Positions 1-8,508 of a stretch of 44,545 nucleotides of DNA are shown piece by piece; position 1 is the first letter of the stretch, and each line of letters begins with the position of its first letter. Source of the DNA: an uncultured Lachnospiraceae bacterium (GTDB lineage Bacteria; Bacillota; Clostridia; Lachnospirales; Lachnospiraceae); the NCBI GenBank assembly GCA_944380065.1, contig CALWGM010000008.1, positions 1 through 44,545 of the forward strand, read 5' to 3'. The notes under the pieces are model-generated. The model was not told where the DNA came from. It ran no database searches and saw only the letters and a list, made by a program, of their open reading frames with translations. The translations under genes and the position numbers were made by a program.

Positions 1-695
1 GCAGCAAAATAAAACTCCTGAACAAAAATGAACTTGCAAAGTTATTACAGGAAGCTTCCAAACGGGAAGGATGTTACTTTGAAATACTGCTTGCGCTTTT
101 TGCAGGGCTGCGGCATGGCGAAATACTTGCCCTGAAATACTCCGATTTTGATCCAGCCAACCAGACATTGACCGTCAACAAGCAGTATACGACAAATTAT
201 TGTATGTCAGAAGGTAACGACCAGTTCAAATTTGCAGATTTGAAAACGGAAAAACAGCCAAAGGCGGACAGCAGCAGGGTCCTGAAACTGCCAGGCTTCT
301 TCTTTGAAGAATTAGAAAAGAAAAAAGCCTTCAATTCTGTCATTATCAACAGGAAAAAGCAAAAAGGCTGCCAGGACCTCGATGAGGAGTATGTTGCAAT
401 CAGCCCTTCTGGGAAAAGGAAATCAGATGGTACATTATCCAGCGCATTGCGGAGATGCTGCTACTATGCAAATATACCATTAATTTCCTTCCATACCCTG
501 AGACACCAGTTTGCAACCATGCTGCTTGAAATGGGGATACCGTTGGAACAGATCAGCCACTTATTAGGGCATAAAAGCACCATGACAACATTCAATTATT
601 ATTGCGGGCTCATGGATGAAGATGACAAAATACAGGATTGCTTTGACGGCTTCATGCCTGTCCCTGAGTGTGGGGAGGCAATGCCATGGCTATAA
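1..695 (+). CDS. tyrosine recombinase/integrase, 5' end cut by window edge
   Basis: The reading frame is open from base 3, so the gene begins before the window and only its C-terminal catalytic part is seen. It carries the box I arginine (GLRHGEILAL), the H-x-x-R box (HTLRHQFATML), the downstream histidine (LLGHKS) and a tyrosine in FNYYCG, which together make the tyrosine recombinase active site. It would cut and rejoin DNA at attachment sites of a mobile element. The last 10 bases overlap the start of a second recombinase, so the two are probably translated together. The stretch is more AT-rich than the housekeeping genes that follow, consistent with acquired DNA. Family certain; type of element unknown. 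Confidence 0.88.
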   Translation, partial: SKIKLLNKNELAKLLQEASKREGCYFEILLALFAGLRHGEILALKYSDFDPANQTLTVNKQYTTNYCMSEGNDQFKFADLKTEKQPKADSSRVLKLPGFFFEELEKKKAFNSVIINRKKQKGCQDLDEEYVAISPSGKRKSDGTLSSALRRCCYYANIPLISFHTLRHQFATMLLEMGIPLEQISHLLGHKSTMTTFNYYCGLMDEDDKIQDCFDGFMPVPECGEAMPWL

Positions 696-2029
696 TAAAA
701 CCTGATATCAACCCTTCGTTCGCGTATGGGCCGATCATATCCTATCAATTTAACGGGGCGATCAGCAAGGATAAGGGTAAGTATCGGTTTCGGTATACAC
801 TTACTTTCAAGTCCGGATATGTCTTCCATACACAAAAAAGCGGTTTTAAAACGGTCCATGATGCAGAAAAGGCTAGGGAATTGACCCTTATAGAGCTTGC
901 ACAAAACAGATATATCCCATTCCACTATTCTGTTTCAGATTTTTTTGACTATTGGCTTTACCAATACCAGATGGAAGAAAGGCATATCGCATACAATACG
1001 TACAAGTCTTACCATAATGTCATGTACAATTACCTGCTCCCATTTTTTGGCAAAGATACCAAAATTGAGACCCTGCAGCTTGAGGATATCCAAAATGCGG
1101 TATCCTCCATACCTTATGAATCATTAAAAGTCAATGCAGCCTATGTCATGAAAAATATCATGGAATCTGCTTTCCAAAAAAAATGTATCCCGGTCAGGAT
1201 GTGTATATATCCCACAATTATCCTCCAGGGAAAACGCATCAAAAGCAGGAAACGGGATGTTTCATTATCTATTGAACAGATAAAGGAGATTTTATGCCTG
1301 GCAAAACAGGAGTATAGCCAACTGTTCCTACCAATCCTTCTGTCTTTGGTTTTGGGCACAAGGATTTCCGAAACAATAGGGATCAGGTATTCTGACATAG
1401 ATTTTACAGCCAGGAAGATCTATATCCAGCGTCAGCTTGGCCGCTCCCTTTCAGGATCCGATTCTGAGTTCCTTGTATCCTCTCCAATAGATACAAAAAC
1501 CCCAAATGGTGTGAGGGCCATCCCGACACCAGAATGGGTACTTGATGAGATCATAGTCCAACGGGCAAACTACCAGAGGAACAGGCAGCACATAGAAGAT
1601 TTCCATGACCTGGATTATGTCTGCTGCAAAAATGATGGGTCACCTTTCCATAGGAAATCTTTCAGCCGTGATTTTACAAAATTACGTGAGCGTTTAGGGC
1701 TTACAGATTTCCATTGGCATGATTTCAGACATGTTTATGCTACAACCCTGAGGAACAATTCAATAAACATGAAAGCCATATCTGAATACATGGGACATAG
1801 CACACCTGAATTCACGGAAGATGTTTATGTCACAGCACCTATGGTGGTGTATGACTGCACTCCAATCCAAAAAGAATGGGATTCCTTAAGGCCAAAACCT
1901 GCTGTCGCTGATGTGTTCCGGTTTACAATCCCATTCACGGATGAATGGATCCATTCATTGCTGGGCATGGATACAGGTACTGGAGACGCTACCTTAGCCT
2001 ATGGAAACAGCCCAAAAGAAGCAAAATAA
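686..2029 (+). CDS. tyrosine recombinase/integrase, second of a tandem pair
   Basis: The product is 447 aa. An upstream GTG at 668 is possible, but ATG 686 sits 7 bases after a GGGGAGG ribosome binding site and is preferred. The first ~65 residues look like an integrase arm-binding domain (KYRFRYTLTFKSGY...), followed by a helical core-binding domain (~80-170) and the catalytic domain. Visible catalytic residues are R226 (LGTRISE), H345 and R348 (HDFRH), H371 (GHST) and Y381 (EDVYV). The start overlaps the preceding recombinase. Overlapping recombinase genes occur in elements that use two or three tyrosine recombinases together; whether a third lies upstream cannot be seen. Confidence 0.93.
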   Translation: MAIIKPDINPSFAYGPIISYQFNGAISKDKGKYRFRYTLTFKSGYVFHTQKSGFKTVHDAEKARELTLIELAQNRYIPFHYSVSDFFDYWLYQYQMEERHIAYNTYKSYHNVMYNYLLPFFGKDTKIETLQLEDIQNAVSSIPYESLKVNAAYVMKNIMESAFQKKCIPVRMCIYPTIILQGKRIKSRKRDVSLSIEQIKEILCLAKQEYSQLFLPILLSLVLGTRISETIGIRYSDIDFTARKIYIQRQLGRSLSGSDSEFLVSSPIDTKTPNGVRAIPTPEWVLDEIIVQRANYQRNRQHIEDFHDLDYVCCKNDGSPFHRKSFSRDFTKLRERLGLTDFHWHDFRHVYATTLRNNSINMKAISEYMGHSTPEFTEDVYVTAPMVVYDCTPIQKEWDSLRPKPAVADVFRFTIPFTDEWIHSLLGMDTGTGDATLAYGNSPKEAK

Positions 2030-2044
2030 ATTATCAGACAATTT

Positions 2045-2162
2045 ATGGCGACAATCCAGCTTTTTTCTGTCCCGTGCTGTTTAATGCCAGGAAATACCAT
2101 ATTTTCCGAATTGTAGAAAATATTTGGAAAACTCAGAAAATGTCGCCATCCAGAAAAAAAGC
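2045..2162. repeat. compound inverted repeats downstream of the integrase
   Basis: ATGGCGACA at 2045-2053 is repeated exactly as its reverse complement TGTCGCCAT at 2141-2149. GCTTTTTTCTG at 2059-2069 is matched, with one extra base, by the reverse complement of CAGAAAAAAAGC at 2151-2162. The two modules are in swapped order in the right half, so this is not one simple hairpin. Its position just after two recombinase genes and before a housekeeping operon suggests recombinase binding sites or an element end. A terminator role is also possible. Confidence 0.5.
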
Positions 2163-2243
2163 CCCTATTTTTGAGCAAAAACAGCTATGAATGCCTGTTT
2201 TCCTATAAAAAAGGCGGCAAAAATGAAACAACGGGAATTACAA

Positions 2244-2264
2244 ATATATTTGTGCAAAATATAT
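2244..2264. repeat. AT-rich inverted repeat before the radical SAM gene
   Basis: ATATATTT (2244-2251) and AAATATAT (2257-2264) form an 8-bp inverted repeat with a 5-base centre, ending 18 bases before the GTG start at 2283. It could be an operator or part of the element boundary. No convincing promoter was found here at a usable distance from the start codon. Confidence 0.3.
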
Positions 2265-2282
2265 AAAAAGGATGTTTAAAAA

Positions 2283-4148
2283 GTGACAAAATTAGCGTTA
2301 AGTGATGAAATTTTACTGAAAATCCAGCAGCCAGCCCGCTATATCGGGAACGAGGTCAACATGGTAAAAAAGGACCCGGAAGGAAAAATCAGGGTCGTGT
2401 TTGGCTTTCCGGACGTCTACGAAATCGGAATGAGCCATATCGGTATGCAGATCCTCTGCCACATGCTGAATCAGAGGGAAGACGCTTACTGTGAACGTGT
2501 ATTCTCTCCCTGGCCGGATCTGCATCAGATCATGAAGGAGCAGAAGATTCCGCTGTTTGCCCTGGAGACCCAGGATCCGATACGGGATTTTGATTTCTTC
2601 CTGATCACTCTGCAGTATGAGATGGCGTACCCGAATATCCTGCAGATGCTGGATCTTGCGGGGATTCCATTCCGCAGCAAAGACCGGACGGATGCTGATC
2701 CCATCGTGGTGGGCGGAGGTCCCTGTACCTACAACCCGGAGCCGGTGGCCGATTTTTTTGATATCGTTTATATCGGCGAGGGGGAGACTGTGTATGACCA
2801 GCTTCTGGATCTCTACAAAACCCACCGGGAAAGCGGCGCTTATGACCGGCGGACTTTCCTGCATGAGGCGGCGAAGATCCCGGGACTCTATGTGCCGTCC
2901 CTCTATGAGGTGACTTACCATGAGGATGGGACGGTTGCTTCCTTTGAGCCGGTGCAGAATGATATTCCACGCAAAATCCAGAGACAGGTTGTTTCCGATA
3001 TGCGCGCGGCGGTCTATCCGGACAGGCCGGTGGTTCCCTATATCAAGATCACCCAGGACCGGGTGGTGCTGGAGATTCAGCGCGGCTGTATCCGCGGCTG
3101 CCGTTTCTGCCAGGCGGGCATGATCTACCGGCCTTTACGGGAACGGGATCTGCAGTTCTTGAAGGAGCGGGCGGCTCAGATGTTAAACAGTACCGGACAC
3201 GAGGAGATTTCCCTGAGTTCCTTAAGTTCCAGCGATTATACGCATTTGGAGGAACTGCTGAATTTCCTGATAGATCATTTTAAGGAAAAGCATGTGAATA
3301 TTTCCCTGCCTTCCCTGCGGATTGATAATTTTTCCCTGAATATTATGGGAAAGGTGCAGGATATCAAAAAGAGCAGCCTGACCTTTGCCCCGGAGGCCGG
3401 ATCCCAGCGTCTGCGGGATGTGATCAATAAGGGGCTGACGGAGGAAGATATTCTTCACGGGGCAGGGCTGGCTTTTGACGGCGGCTGGCAGAAGGTCAAG
3501 CTGTATTTCATGCTGGGACAGCCCACAGAGACCGTGGAGGATATGCAGGCCATCGGGGAACTGGCGGAGAAAATTGCGGAGCGCTATTACGAGATCCCGA
3601 AGGATCAGCGGAACGGCAAATGTCAGATCACGGTCAGCACTTCGTTCTTTGTGCCGAAGCCTTTTACGCCCTTCCAGTGGTATCCTATGTGTACGAAAGA
3701 GGATTTCCTTGACCGCGCCCATGTGGTCAACGGAACCATCAAGTCCCAGCTGAACAAAAAGAGCATCAAATACAACTGGCATGAGGCGGATGTGACCATC
3801 ATCGAGGGAATCCTTGCCCGGGGCGACAGACGCCTGGCAGACGTCCTGATCCGCGTTTATGAAAAAGGCGGGATTTTTGCTGCCTGGTCTGATTTTTATG
3901 ATGATTCCATGTGGCAGGAAGCCTTTGCGGAATGCGGCACAGACGTGAATTTCTATACGGTGCGCCAGCGCGGGGAGGATGAGATCTTTCCCTGGGACTT
4001 TATTGATGCCGGCGTGACGAAGGCATTTTTGTGGAAAGAATGGCAGCGGGCGCTGCGCGGGGAAGTGACGCCCAACTGCCGGGAGCGATGCGCCGGATGC
4101 GGGGCAATGAAATACAGGGGAGGCGTATGCTATGAGAATCAGGATTAA
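2283..4148 (+). CDS. B12-binding-type radical SAM protein, TIGR03960 family
   Basis: The product is 621 aa with a GTG start preceded by AAAAGGA. The N-terminal ~200 residues resemble a cobalamin-binding-like domain (VFGFPDVYEIGMSHIGMQ...). The radical SAM cluster motif is C269-x3-C273-x2-C276 in RGCIRGCRFCQAG, which would hold a 4Fe-4S cluster and S-adenosylmethionine. The C-terminus has a second cysteine group (NCRERCAGCGAMKYRGG). The family is known next to a DUF2344 protein and RNase G in Clostridia and its exact reaction is unknown; an RNA or ribosome modification role is often suspected. It overlaps the next gene by 17 bases, so the two are probably co-translated. Confidence 0.93.
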   Translation: MTKLALSDEILLKIQQPARYIGNEVNMVKKDPEGKIRVVFGFPDVYEIGMSHIGMQILCHMLNQREDAYCERVFSPWPDLHQIMKEQKIPLFALETQDPIRDFDFFLITLQYEMAYPNILQMLDLAGIPFRSKDRTDADPIVVGGGPCTYNPEPVADFFDIVYIGEGETVYDQLLDLYKTHRESGAYDRRTFLHEAAKIPGLYVPSLYEVTYHEDGTVASFEPVQNDIPRKIQRQVVSDMRAAVYPDRPVVPYIKITQDRVVLEIQRGCIRGCRFCQAGMIYRPLRERDLQFLKERAAQMLNSTGHEEISLSSLSSSDYTHLEELLNFLIDHFKEKHVNISLPSLRIDNFSLNIMGKVQDIKKSSLTFAPEAGSQRLRDVINKGLTEEDILHGAGLAFDGGWQKVKLYFMLGQPTETVEDMQAIGELAEKIAERYYEIPKDQRNGKCQITVSTSFFVPKPFTPFQWYPMCTKEDFLDRAHVVNGTIKSQLNKKSIKYNWHEADVTIIEGILARGDRRLADVLIRVYEKGGIFAAWSDFYDDSMWQEAFAECGTDVNFYTVRQRGEDEIFPWDFIDAGVTKAFLWKEWQRALRGEVTPNCRERCAGCGAMKYRGGVCYENQD

Positions 4149-4890
4149 ATTTCGTAAAAATGGTGTGATGCGTTTCGTGGGACACCTGGATATCATGCGC
4201 TACTTCCAGAAAGCCATGCGGCGGGCGGACATAGATATCGCCTACAGCGAGGGTTTCAGCCCCCATCAGATCATGTCCTTTGCCGCGCCCCTCGGCGTGG
4301 GAATCACCAGCGACGGGGAGTATCTGGACATTGAAGTAAAATCCACCGATTCTACGGAGGTTTCCCTGCGGGCGCTGAATGCTGTGATGGCGGACGGCAT
4401 GGAAGTATCCGAATATGTGGCTCTGCGCCAGGAGGCAAAAAAAGCGATGACGGCGGTGGCTGCCGCAGATTATTTTGTTTATTTTAAAAAGAATGAGGAT
4501 TTTTCCGCGGATGAGATCCGGGAGATGATCCGGGGATATTATACAGACAGGGCGCAGATCGCGATCACAAAACAGACGAAAAAAAGTGAGAAGACCATCG
4601 ACGCGAAGCCGCTGATCTATCAGTTTGCTCCCTGGGCCATGGAGGTGGCAGAGCCGAATACGGAGCTGGACGGCTGCCGGGGATTTTTCCTGCAGCTGTG
4701 TACCGGAAGTACGGACAATATCAAGCCGGAATTGGTTCTCAGGGATTTTTATGAATTTTTCGGGAAAGCATACGATCCGTTCAATCTGCAGATCCACCGG
4801 CTGGAGATCTACGAGCAGACCGGGGACGGACTCCGGCCGCTGTATCAGGCCGGTGACAGGATTGTGTCCCGGGATGGAGCGGCAGTATGA
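4132..4890 (+). CDS. DUF2344 / TIGR03936 radical SAM-linked protein
   Basis: The product is 252 aa. ATG 4132 follows a GGGGAGGCG ribosome binding site inside the end of the preceding gene. The start (RIKFRKNGVMRFVGHLDIMR) and the segment DIAYSEGFSPHQIMSFAAPL are typical of the TIGR03936 family, which in other genomes is either fused to or adjacent to the TIGR03960 radical SAM enzyme. It is likely a partner or substrate-recognition subunit of that enzyme. It shares an ATGA overlap with the RNase G gene. No catalytic motif is recognised and the function is unknown. Confidence 0.9.
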   Translation: MRIRIKFRKNGVMRFVGHLDIMRYFQKAMRRADIDIAYSEGFSPHQIMSFAAPLGVGITSDGEYLDIEVKSTDSTEVSLRALNAVMADGMEVSEYVALRQEAKKAMTAVAAADYFVYFKKNEDFSADEIREMIRGYYTDRAQIAITKQTKKSEKTIDAKPLIYQFAPWAMEVAEPNTELDGCRGFFLQLCTGSTDNIKPELVLRDFYEFFGKAYDPFNLQIHRLEIYEQTGDGLRPLYQAGDRIVSRDGAAV

Positions 4891-6146
4891 CGGGACGGAA
4901 ACTGATCATCACGGAACTGGCGCTGGGAGACCGGCGGATCCGCCTGTCCGGCCTGACGGAAGATGGACGGCTTCTGGAAGCGCGGGCAGAACCGCTGAAA
5001 GAACAGGATTCCGGGGCGAAAAAGGAAGAAACCGGGCGGAACGGGGACGGATGGAAAGCGGATCGCTCTCTGCTGGGGAATATTTATGTGGGCAGAGTGC
5101 AGAGGATTGTTCCGAATCTTCATGCGGCGTTCATCGAGATTGCGCCGGGAAAAGCCTGCTATTATCCGATATCAGAAAAGGAAGCGCCTGTTTTTGTAAA
5201 AAAGATTCCTTCCCCGCGTCTGGTGCAGGGGGATGAACTGCTGGTACAGGTCAAAAAAGAGGCGGTTAAGACCAAAGCGCCTGTGGTGACTGCAAACTTA
5301 AATCTCAGCGGCCGCTATGCCGTAGTGACCGCAAACGATCACAGAGTTGGTGTTTCCGGGAAGCTGACGAGAGAAAAGCAGGAACATTTTAAAGCGCTGA
5401 TCCGGCAGTTTTTCGGCGGGCAGCTTTCCTGCGGCGTGATCATCCGCACAAACGCCGGCGAGATCCCTGATGAAGATGTGCTGGCAGAGGTGGGCAGACT
5501 GAAGGCGGCATTGTCGGACCTGATACAGAAAGCTGCGGCACGGACCTGTTTTTCCTGTGTGTATCAGGCAAATCCCAGGTATCTGTCCTATCTGCAGGAT
5601 GTATATCAGGAAGGGTTGTCGGAGATTCTGACAGACCTTCCGGAAGTATACGCGAAGGTGGAGGAGTACCGCCGGGATTATCCGGCTCTTTTGTCCGTAC
5701 CGCTGCGTCTCTATGCGGATCCGCTGCTGCCCCTGGCGAATCTTTATAATCTGCACCGGCAGCTGGAGCGGGCGCTGCAGAAAAATGTCTGGCTGAAGTC
5801 CGGCGGATATCTGGTGATCGAACCTACGGAGGCCCTGACAGTGATTGACGTCAATACCGGGAAAAGCATGGATCAAAAAAATCCCCAGAAGCATTTCCTG
5901 AAGACGAACCTGGAAGCCGCCGACGAGATTGCCGCCCAGATCCGGCTGCGCAATCTTTCCGGAATTGTGATCATTGATTTTATCGACCTGGCCTCCGCAG
6001 CCGACCGTGAGACCGTCATGAGGCGGCTGCGGGCCGCTGTAAAGGAGGATCCGGTTCCGGTGTATGTGGTGGATATGACGAAATTGGAGCTTGTGGAGAT
6101 GACAAGAAAGAAAATTGAAAAATCGCTGGCGGAACAGTTGGGATAA
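4887..6146 (+). CDS. rng: ribonuclease G (Rne/Rng family)
   Basis: The product is 419 aa. RNase E/G enzymes cut single-stranded RNA during rRNA maturation and mRNA decay. An S1-type RNA-binding region lies at about residues 60-130, interrupted before it by a charged low-complexity insert (~36-58). The DNase I-like catalytic part carries D321 (VIDVNTGKS) and D364 (IIDFIDL), the expected magnesium ligands. The protein ends shortly after EMTRKKIEKSL, so the zinc-link CPxC motif of E. coli RNase G and E is absent. The start codon overlaps the stop of the DUF2344 gene (ATGA). A hairpin terminator follows. Confidence 0.95.
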   Translation: MTGRKLIITELALGDRRIRLSGLTEDGRLLEARAEPLKEQDSGAKKEETGRNGDGWKADRSLLGNIYVGRVQRIVPNLHAAFIEIAPGKACYYPISEKEAPVFVKKIPSPRLVQGDELLVQVKKEAVKTKAPVVTANLNLSGRYAVVTANDHRVGVSGKLTREKQEHFKALIRQFFGGQLSCGVIIRTNAGEIPDEDVLAEVGRLKAALSDLIQKAAARTCFSCVYQANPRYLSYLQDVYQEGLSEILTDLPEVYAKVEEYRRDYPALLSVPLRLYADPLLPLANLYNLHRQLERALQKNVWLKSGGYLVIEPTEALTVIDVNTGKSMDQKNPQKHFLKTNLEAADEIAAQIRLRNLSGIVIIDFIDLASAADRETVMRRLRAAVKEDPVPVYVVDMTKLELVEMTRKKIEKSLAEQLG

Positions 6147-6182
6147 TGTTCCCCGGCAGAAAATCCGGATTTGCGTTTATGG

Positions 6183-6224
6183 ACGGACAGATCACCAGTC
6201 AAACGGTGTATCTGTCCGTCTTTT
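6183..6224 (+). terminator. rho-independent terminator after rng
   Basis: ACGGACAGATCACC (6183-6196) pairs with GGTG-T-ATCTGTCCGT (6205-6219), giving a 14-bp stem with one bulge, followed by CTTTT. It closes the radical SAM-rng transcript and marks the left edge of the inserted island. Confidence 0.8.
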
Positions 6225-6281
6225 CGTTCTCCGCATCGCTGCACTGATTTGATACTTTACACAATCTTTACATATTAGAAG

Positions 6282-6310
6282 TTGCGGTTTTTACATAAGC
6301 ATGGTAAAAT
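6282..6310 (+). promoter_or_regulatory. putative promoter for mgtC
   Basis: TTGCGG at 6282-6287 and TAAAAT at 6305-6310 are separated by 17 bases, a good sigma-A pattern. The remaining leader to 6463 is about 145 bases and contains a small CCCG-AAG-CGGG hairpin near 6420-6430. No known magnesium riboswitch consensus is recognised in it. Confidence 0.5.
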
Positions 6311-6463
6311 ACATGTAAAATTACTGCGAAATAGTTGTTTCTTTTGGATATATTTCACGTTGATTTGCGATAAAATGCTGACTTATATTGTCAGGAAGTG
6401 ATAAGATACCGGATGCGCTCCCGAAGCGGGAAGAATTTGCTTTGGGTCTGCTGTTTTTAGGGG

Positions 6464-7180
6464 ATGATACATGTGGAAGTATTAAGGGCGATCTTCACCT
6501 ATCTCGGTGAATGGAATCATGTGACGGTGGCGTTCCGGCTTTTGGTTTCCCTCCTGTGCGGCGGCGTGATCGGCATTACACGGAGCGTCAGACGGCGGGG
6601 CGCCGGGTTTAAGACCCATGTGCTGGTCTGTCTCGGATCCACACTGATTATGATGACAGGAGAGTACATCTATCATACGTTTAATTCCGGCGGCGATATT
6701 GCCAGGCTGGGGGCGCAGGTGGTCAGCGGCGTCGGCTTCTTAGGGGTCGGGACCATCATTGTGACCGGACGCAACCAGGTGAAGGGGCTGACCACAGCCG
6801 CAGGGCTGTGGACCTGTGCGGGTATTGGCATCAGTATCGGCATCGGATTTTACAGCGGGGCAGTGATTGCCACCGTCTTAGTGCTGATCCTTTACCGTTT
6901 CCTGGGCGGAGTGGACGGGCTTGCCTACAAGCATGCGCGGATCCTGGATCTGTATATTGAGTTTGAGTCCCGGCGGGCGGTTACCGTTTTTGTGGAGGAG
7001 CTAAAGAAACTGAATTATAAGATTCTTCAGTTGGAATTAAATAAACCGAAGAAGAAAAATGGGAAAGAAGATGTTGTCAATGCGGTTCTTGTGGTCCGGG
7101 CCGGCATGGAGGTCAAGAGGACACAGATGGTCAGCCAGATCAGCAGCATCGAGGGCGTGGACTATGTAGAAGAACTGTAG
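6464..7180 (+). CDS. mgtC: MgtC/SapB family membrane protein
   Basis: The product is 238 aa. The N-terminal ~140 residues contain four to five hydrophobic segments with the family motif around RLLVSLLCGGVIGITRSVRRR and RRGAGFKTHVLVCLGS. The C-terminal ~90 residues form a soluble ACT-like domain (VTVFVEELKKLNYKILQLEL). MgtC proteins are linked to magnesium limitation and regulation of membrane ATPases. The ATG at 6464 is directly abutted by AGGGG, so GTG 6473 (9 bases after AGGGG) is an alternative start. It lies between a terminator and the ABC-ethanolamine operon and is probably not functionally tied to it. Confidence 0.9.
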   Translation: MIHVEVLRAIFTYLGEWNHVTVAFRLLVSLLCGGVIGITRSVRRRGAGFKTHVLVCLGSTLIMMTGEYIYHTFNSGGDIARLGAQVVSGVGFLGVGTIIVTGRNQVKGLTTAAGLWTCAGIGISIGIGFYSGAVIATVLVLILYRFLGGVDGLAYKHARILDLYIEFESRRAVTVFVEELKKLNYKILQLELNKPKKKNGKEDVVNAVLVVRAGMEVKRTQMVSQISSIEGVDYVEEL

Positions 7181-7192
7181 GTCAAATGTGGA

Positions 7193-7273
7193 TTGTGTTG
7201 TTTCAATTTATATATAAGCACACAACGGATGTTGGAAATGCACAACGATTATGCCGGATACCGGGAACGGTAT
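7193..7273 (+). promoter_or_regulatory. leader of the ABC-microcompartment operon with small repeats
   Basis: TTGTGT (7193-7198) can pair with ACACAA (7220-7225). CACAACG occurs twice, 20 bases apart (7221-7227 and 7241-7247), and ATACCG-GGAA-CGGTAT (7258-7273) forms a tetraloop hairpin just before the ribosome binding site. An AT-rich TATATA lies at 7211-7216. No EutV-type dual hairpin and no cobalamin riboswitch were recognised. The function is speculative. Confidence 0.3.
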
Positions 7274-7298
7274 GGGCAGGAAAAAGGAGGAATTTTCT

Positions 7299-8462
7299 AT
7301 GAGAAAGATGAAGAAGACTTTGTCGGCTGCGACAGCTGTGATTCTGGCAACAAGCCTTTTCGCGGCAGGCTGCGGCACTCAGGAGGCGGAACAGGGCGGA
7401 CAGACCGGTACATCTGCTGAGGCGGAGACCACGGCGGCTTCTGACCTGAACAGCAAGACGCTGGATGAGATCATTGAGGCGGCAAAGGAAGAGGGTCGTG
7501 TAGAATCGGTCGGCATGCCGGATTCCTGGGCAAACTGGGGGCTGATGTGGCAGGGACTGGCTGATACCTACGGCCTGGAGCATGCAGATGCGGATATGTC
7601 TTCTGCGGAGGAGCTGCAGATGTTTGCTACGGAGGGCGAGAACGGAACCAAGGACATCGGTGACGTGGGTCAGGCTTTCGGCGCGCAGGCAGTTGAGGAA
7701 GACCTGGTACAGGGCTATAAGACCTCTTACTGGGACAGCGTTCCGGACTGGGCAAAGGGTGAAGACGGCAAATGGATGATGGCCTACACCGGAGCCACCA
7801 CATTCCTGGTAAACACGGACCTGATCGAGGGCGAAGCGCCCACTTCCTGGCAGGATATCCGCGAGGGATCCTATAAGGTATCCGTCGGCGATATCAACGG
7901 CGGCAACGCTCAGGCAGCGATTGTTGCTTCCGCTTATGCATTTGGCGGCGCTGACAGCGATATTACAGATTTTGACGCAGCTTTAGATGCAGCGTTTGAG
8001 TTCTGGACCGAGATGGCTGAGGCCGGACGCATCAACACGGTTGATATTACACAGCAGGGATTTGAGACCGGCGAGGTTCCGGTTGGCGTTGTATGGAGCT
8101 TCACGGCGATTCCGTACAAGGATGCGATCACCGAGTACAGCTTCGAGGCCAATATCCCCACAGACGGCGCGATCCTCAGCGGATATGCATCTGTGATCAA
8201 CAAATATGCGCCTCATCCCAACGCGGCAGCCCTGACCCGTGAGTACATCTTCAGTGACGAGGGACAGAACCTGCTTGCGGCAGCCGGCGCAATCCCTACC
8301 AGGACGGATGTGGAGATTTCGGAGGAGATCCAGGCAAATACCTTCCATACCGATGACTATGCAAATGCCATCCCCATGACAGACACGGACGCTTATACCG
8401 CAGTCTGCGAGAAGATCGTGGAGAGATGGTCTGCGGAGATCCTTCCGCTGCTGGTAAACTGA
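7299..8462 (+). CDS. ABC transporter substrate-binding lipoprotein (family 1 solute-binding protein)
   Basis: The product is 387 aa, starting at ATG 7299, 8 bases after AAGGAGG; the in-frame GTG/ATG codons upstream have no such site. A lipoprotein signal peptide ends at the lipobox FAAGC with C25 as the lipidated residue, so the protein sits on the outer face of the membrane. The fold resembles PotD/ThiB/aminoethylphosphonate-type binding proteins (EEGRVESVGMPDSWANW, TTFLVNTDLIEGEAPTSW, PHPNAAALTREYIFSDEGQ). It is followed by its own permeases and ATPase, a GDPD and the ethanolamine cluster, so the ligand is inferred to be a glycerophosphodiester or related phosphorylated ethanolamine compound. 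Polyamine, iron or phosphonate are alternatives. Confidence 0.9.
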   Translation: MRKMKKTLSAATAVILATSLFAAGCGTQEAEQGGQTGTSAEAETTAASDLNSKTLDEIIEAAKEEGRVESVGMPDSWANWGLMWQGLADTYGLEHADADMSSAEELQMFATEGENGTKDIGDVGQAFGAQAVEEDLVQGYKTSYWDSVPDWAKGEDGKWMMAYTGATTFLVNTDLIEGEAPTSWQDIREGSYKVSVGDINGGNAQAAIVASAYAFGGADSDITDFDAALDAAFEFWTEMAEAGRINTVDITQQGFETGEVPVGVVWSFTAIPYKDAITEYSFEANIPTDGAILSGYASVINKYAPHPNAAALTREYIFSDEGQNLLAAAGAIPTRTDVEISEEIQANTFHTDDYANAIPMTDTDAYTAVCEKIVERWSAEILPLLVN

Positions 8463-8508
8463 TTCAGCATTTGATAATATTCAGAACATAGTGTGCTTTT
8501 CCACAGGG

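Noticed and set aside
1945-2190. Open frame of 81 codons at the end of the second recombinase
   Set aside because: It starts inside the recombinase gene in another frame and runs through the inverted-repeat region without a ribosome binding site.
3222-4196. Long minus-strand open frame of 324 codons
   Set aside because: It lies wholly opposite the radical SAM and DUF2344 genes, has no recognisable domain and arises from GC-rich codon bias.
6311-6463. Possible magnesium or other riboswitch before mgtC
   Set aside because: The leader is long enough, but no known riboswitch core was recognised; only a 4-bp hairpin stands out.
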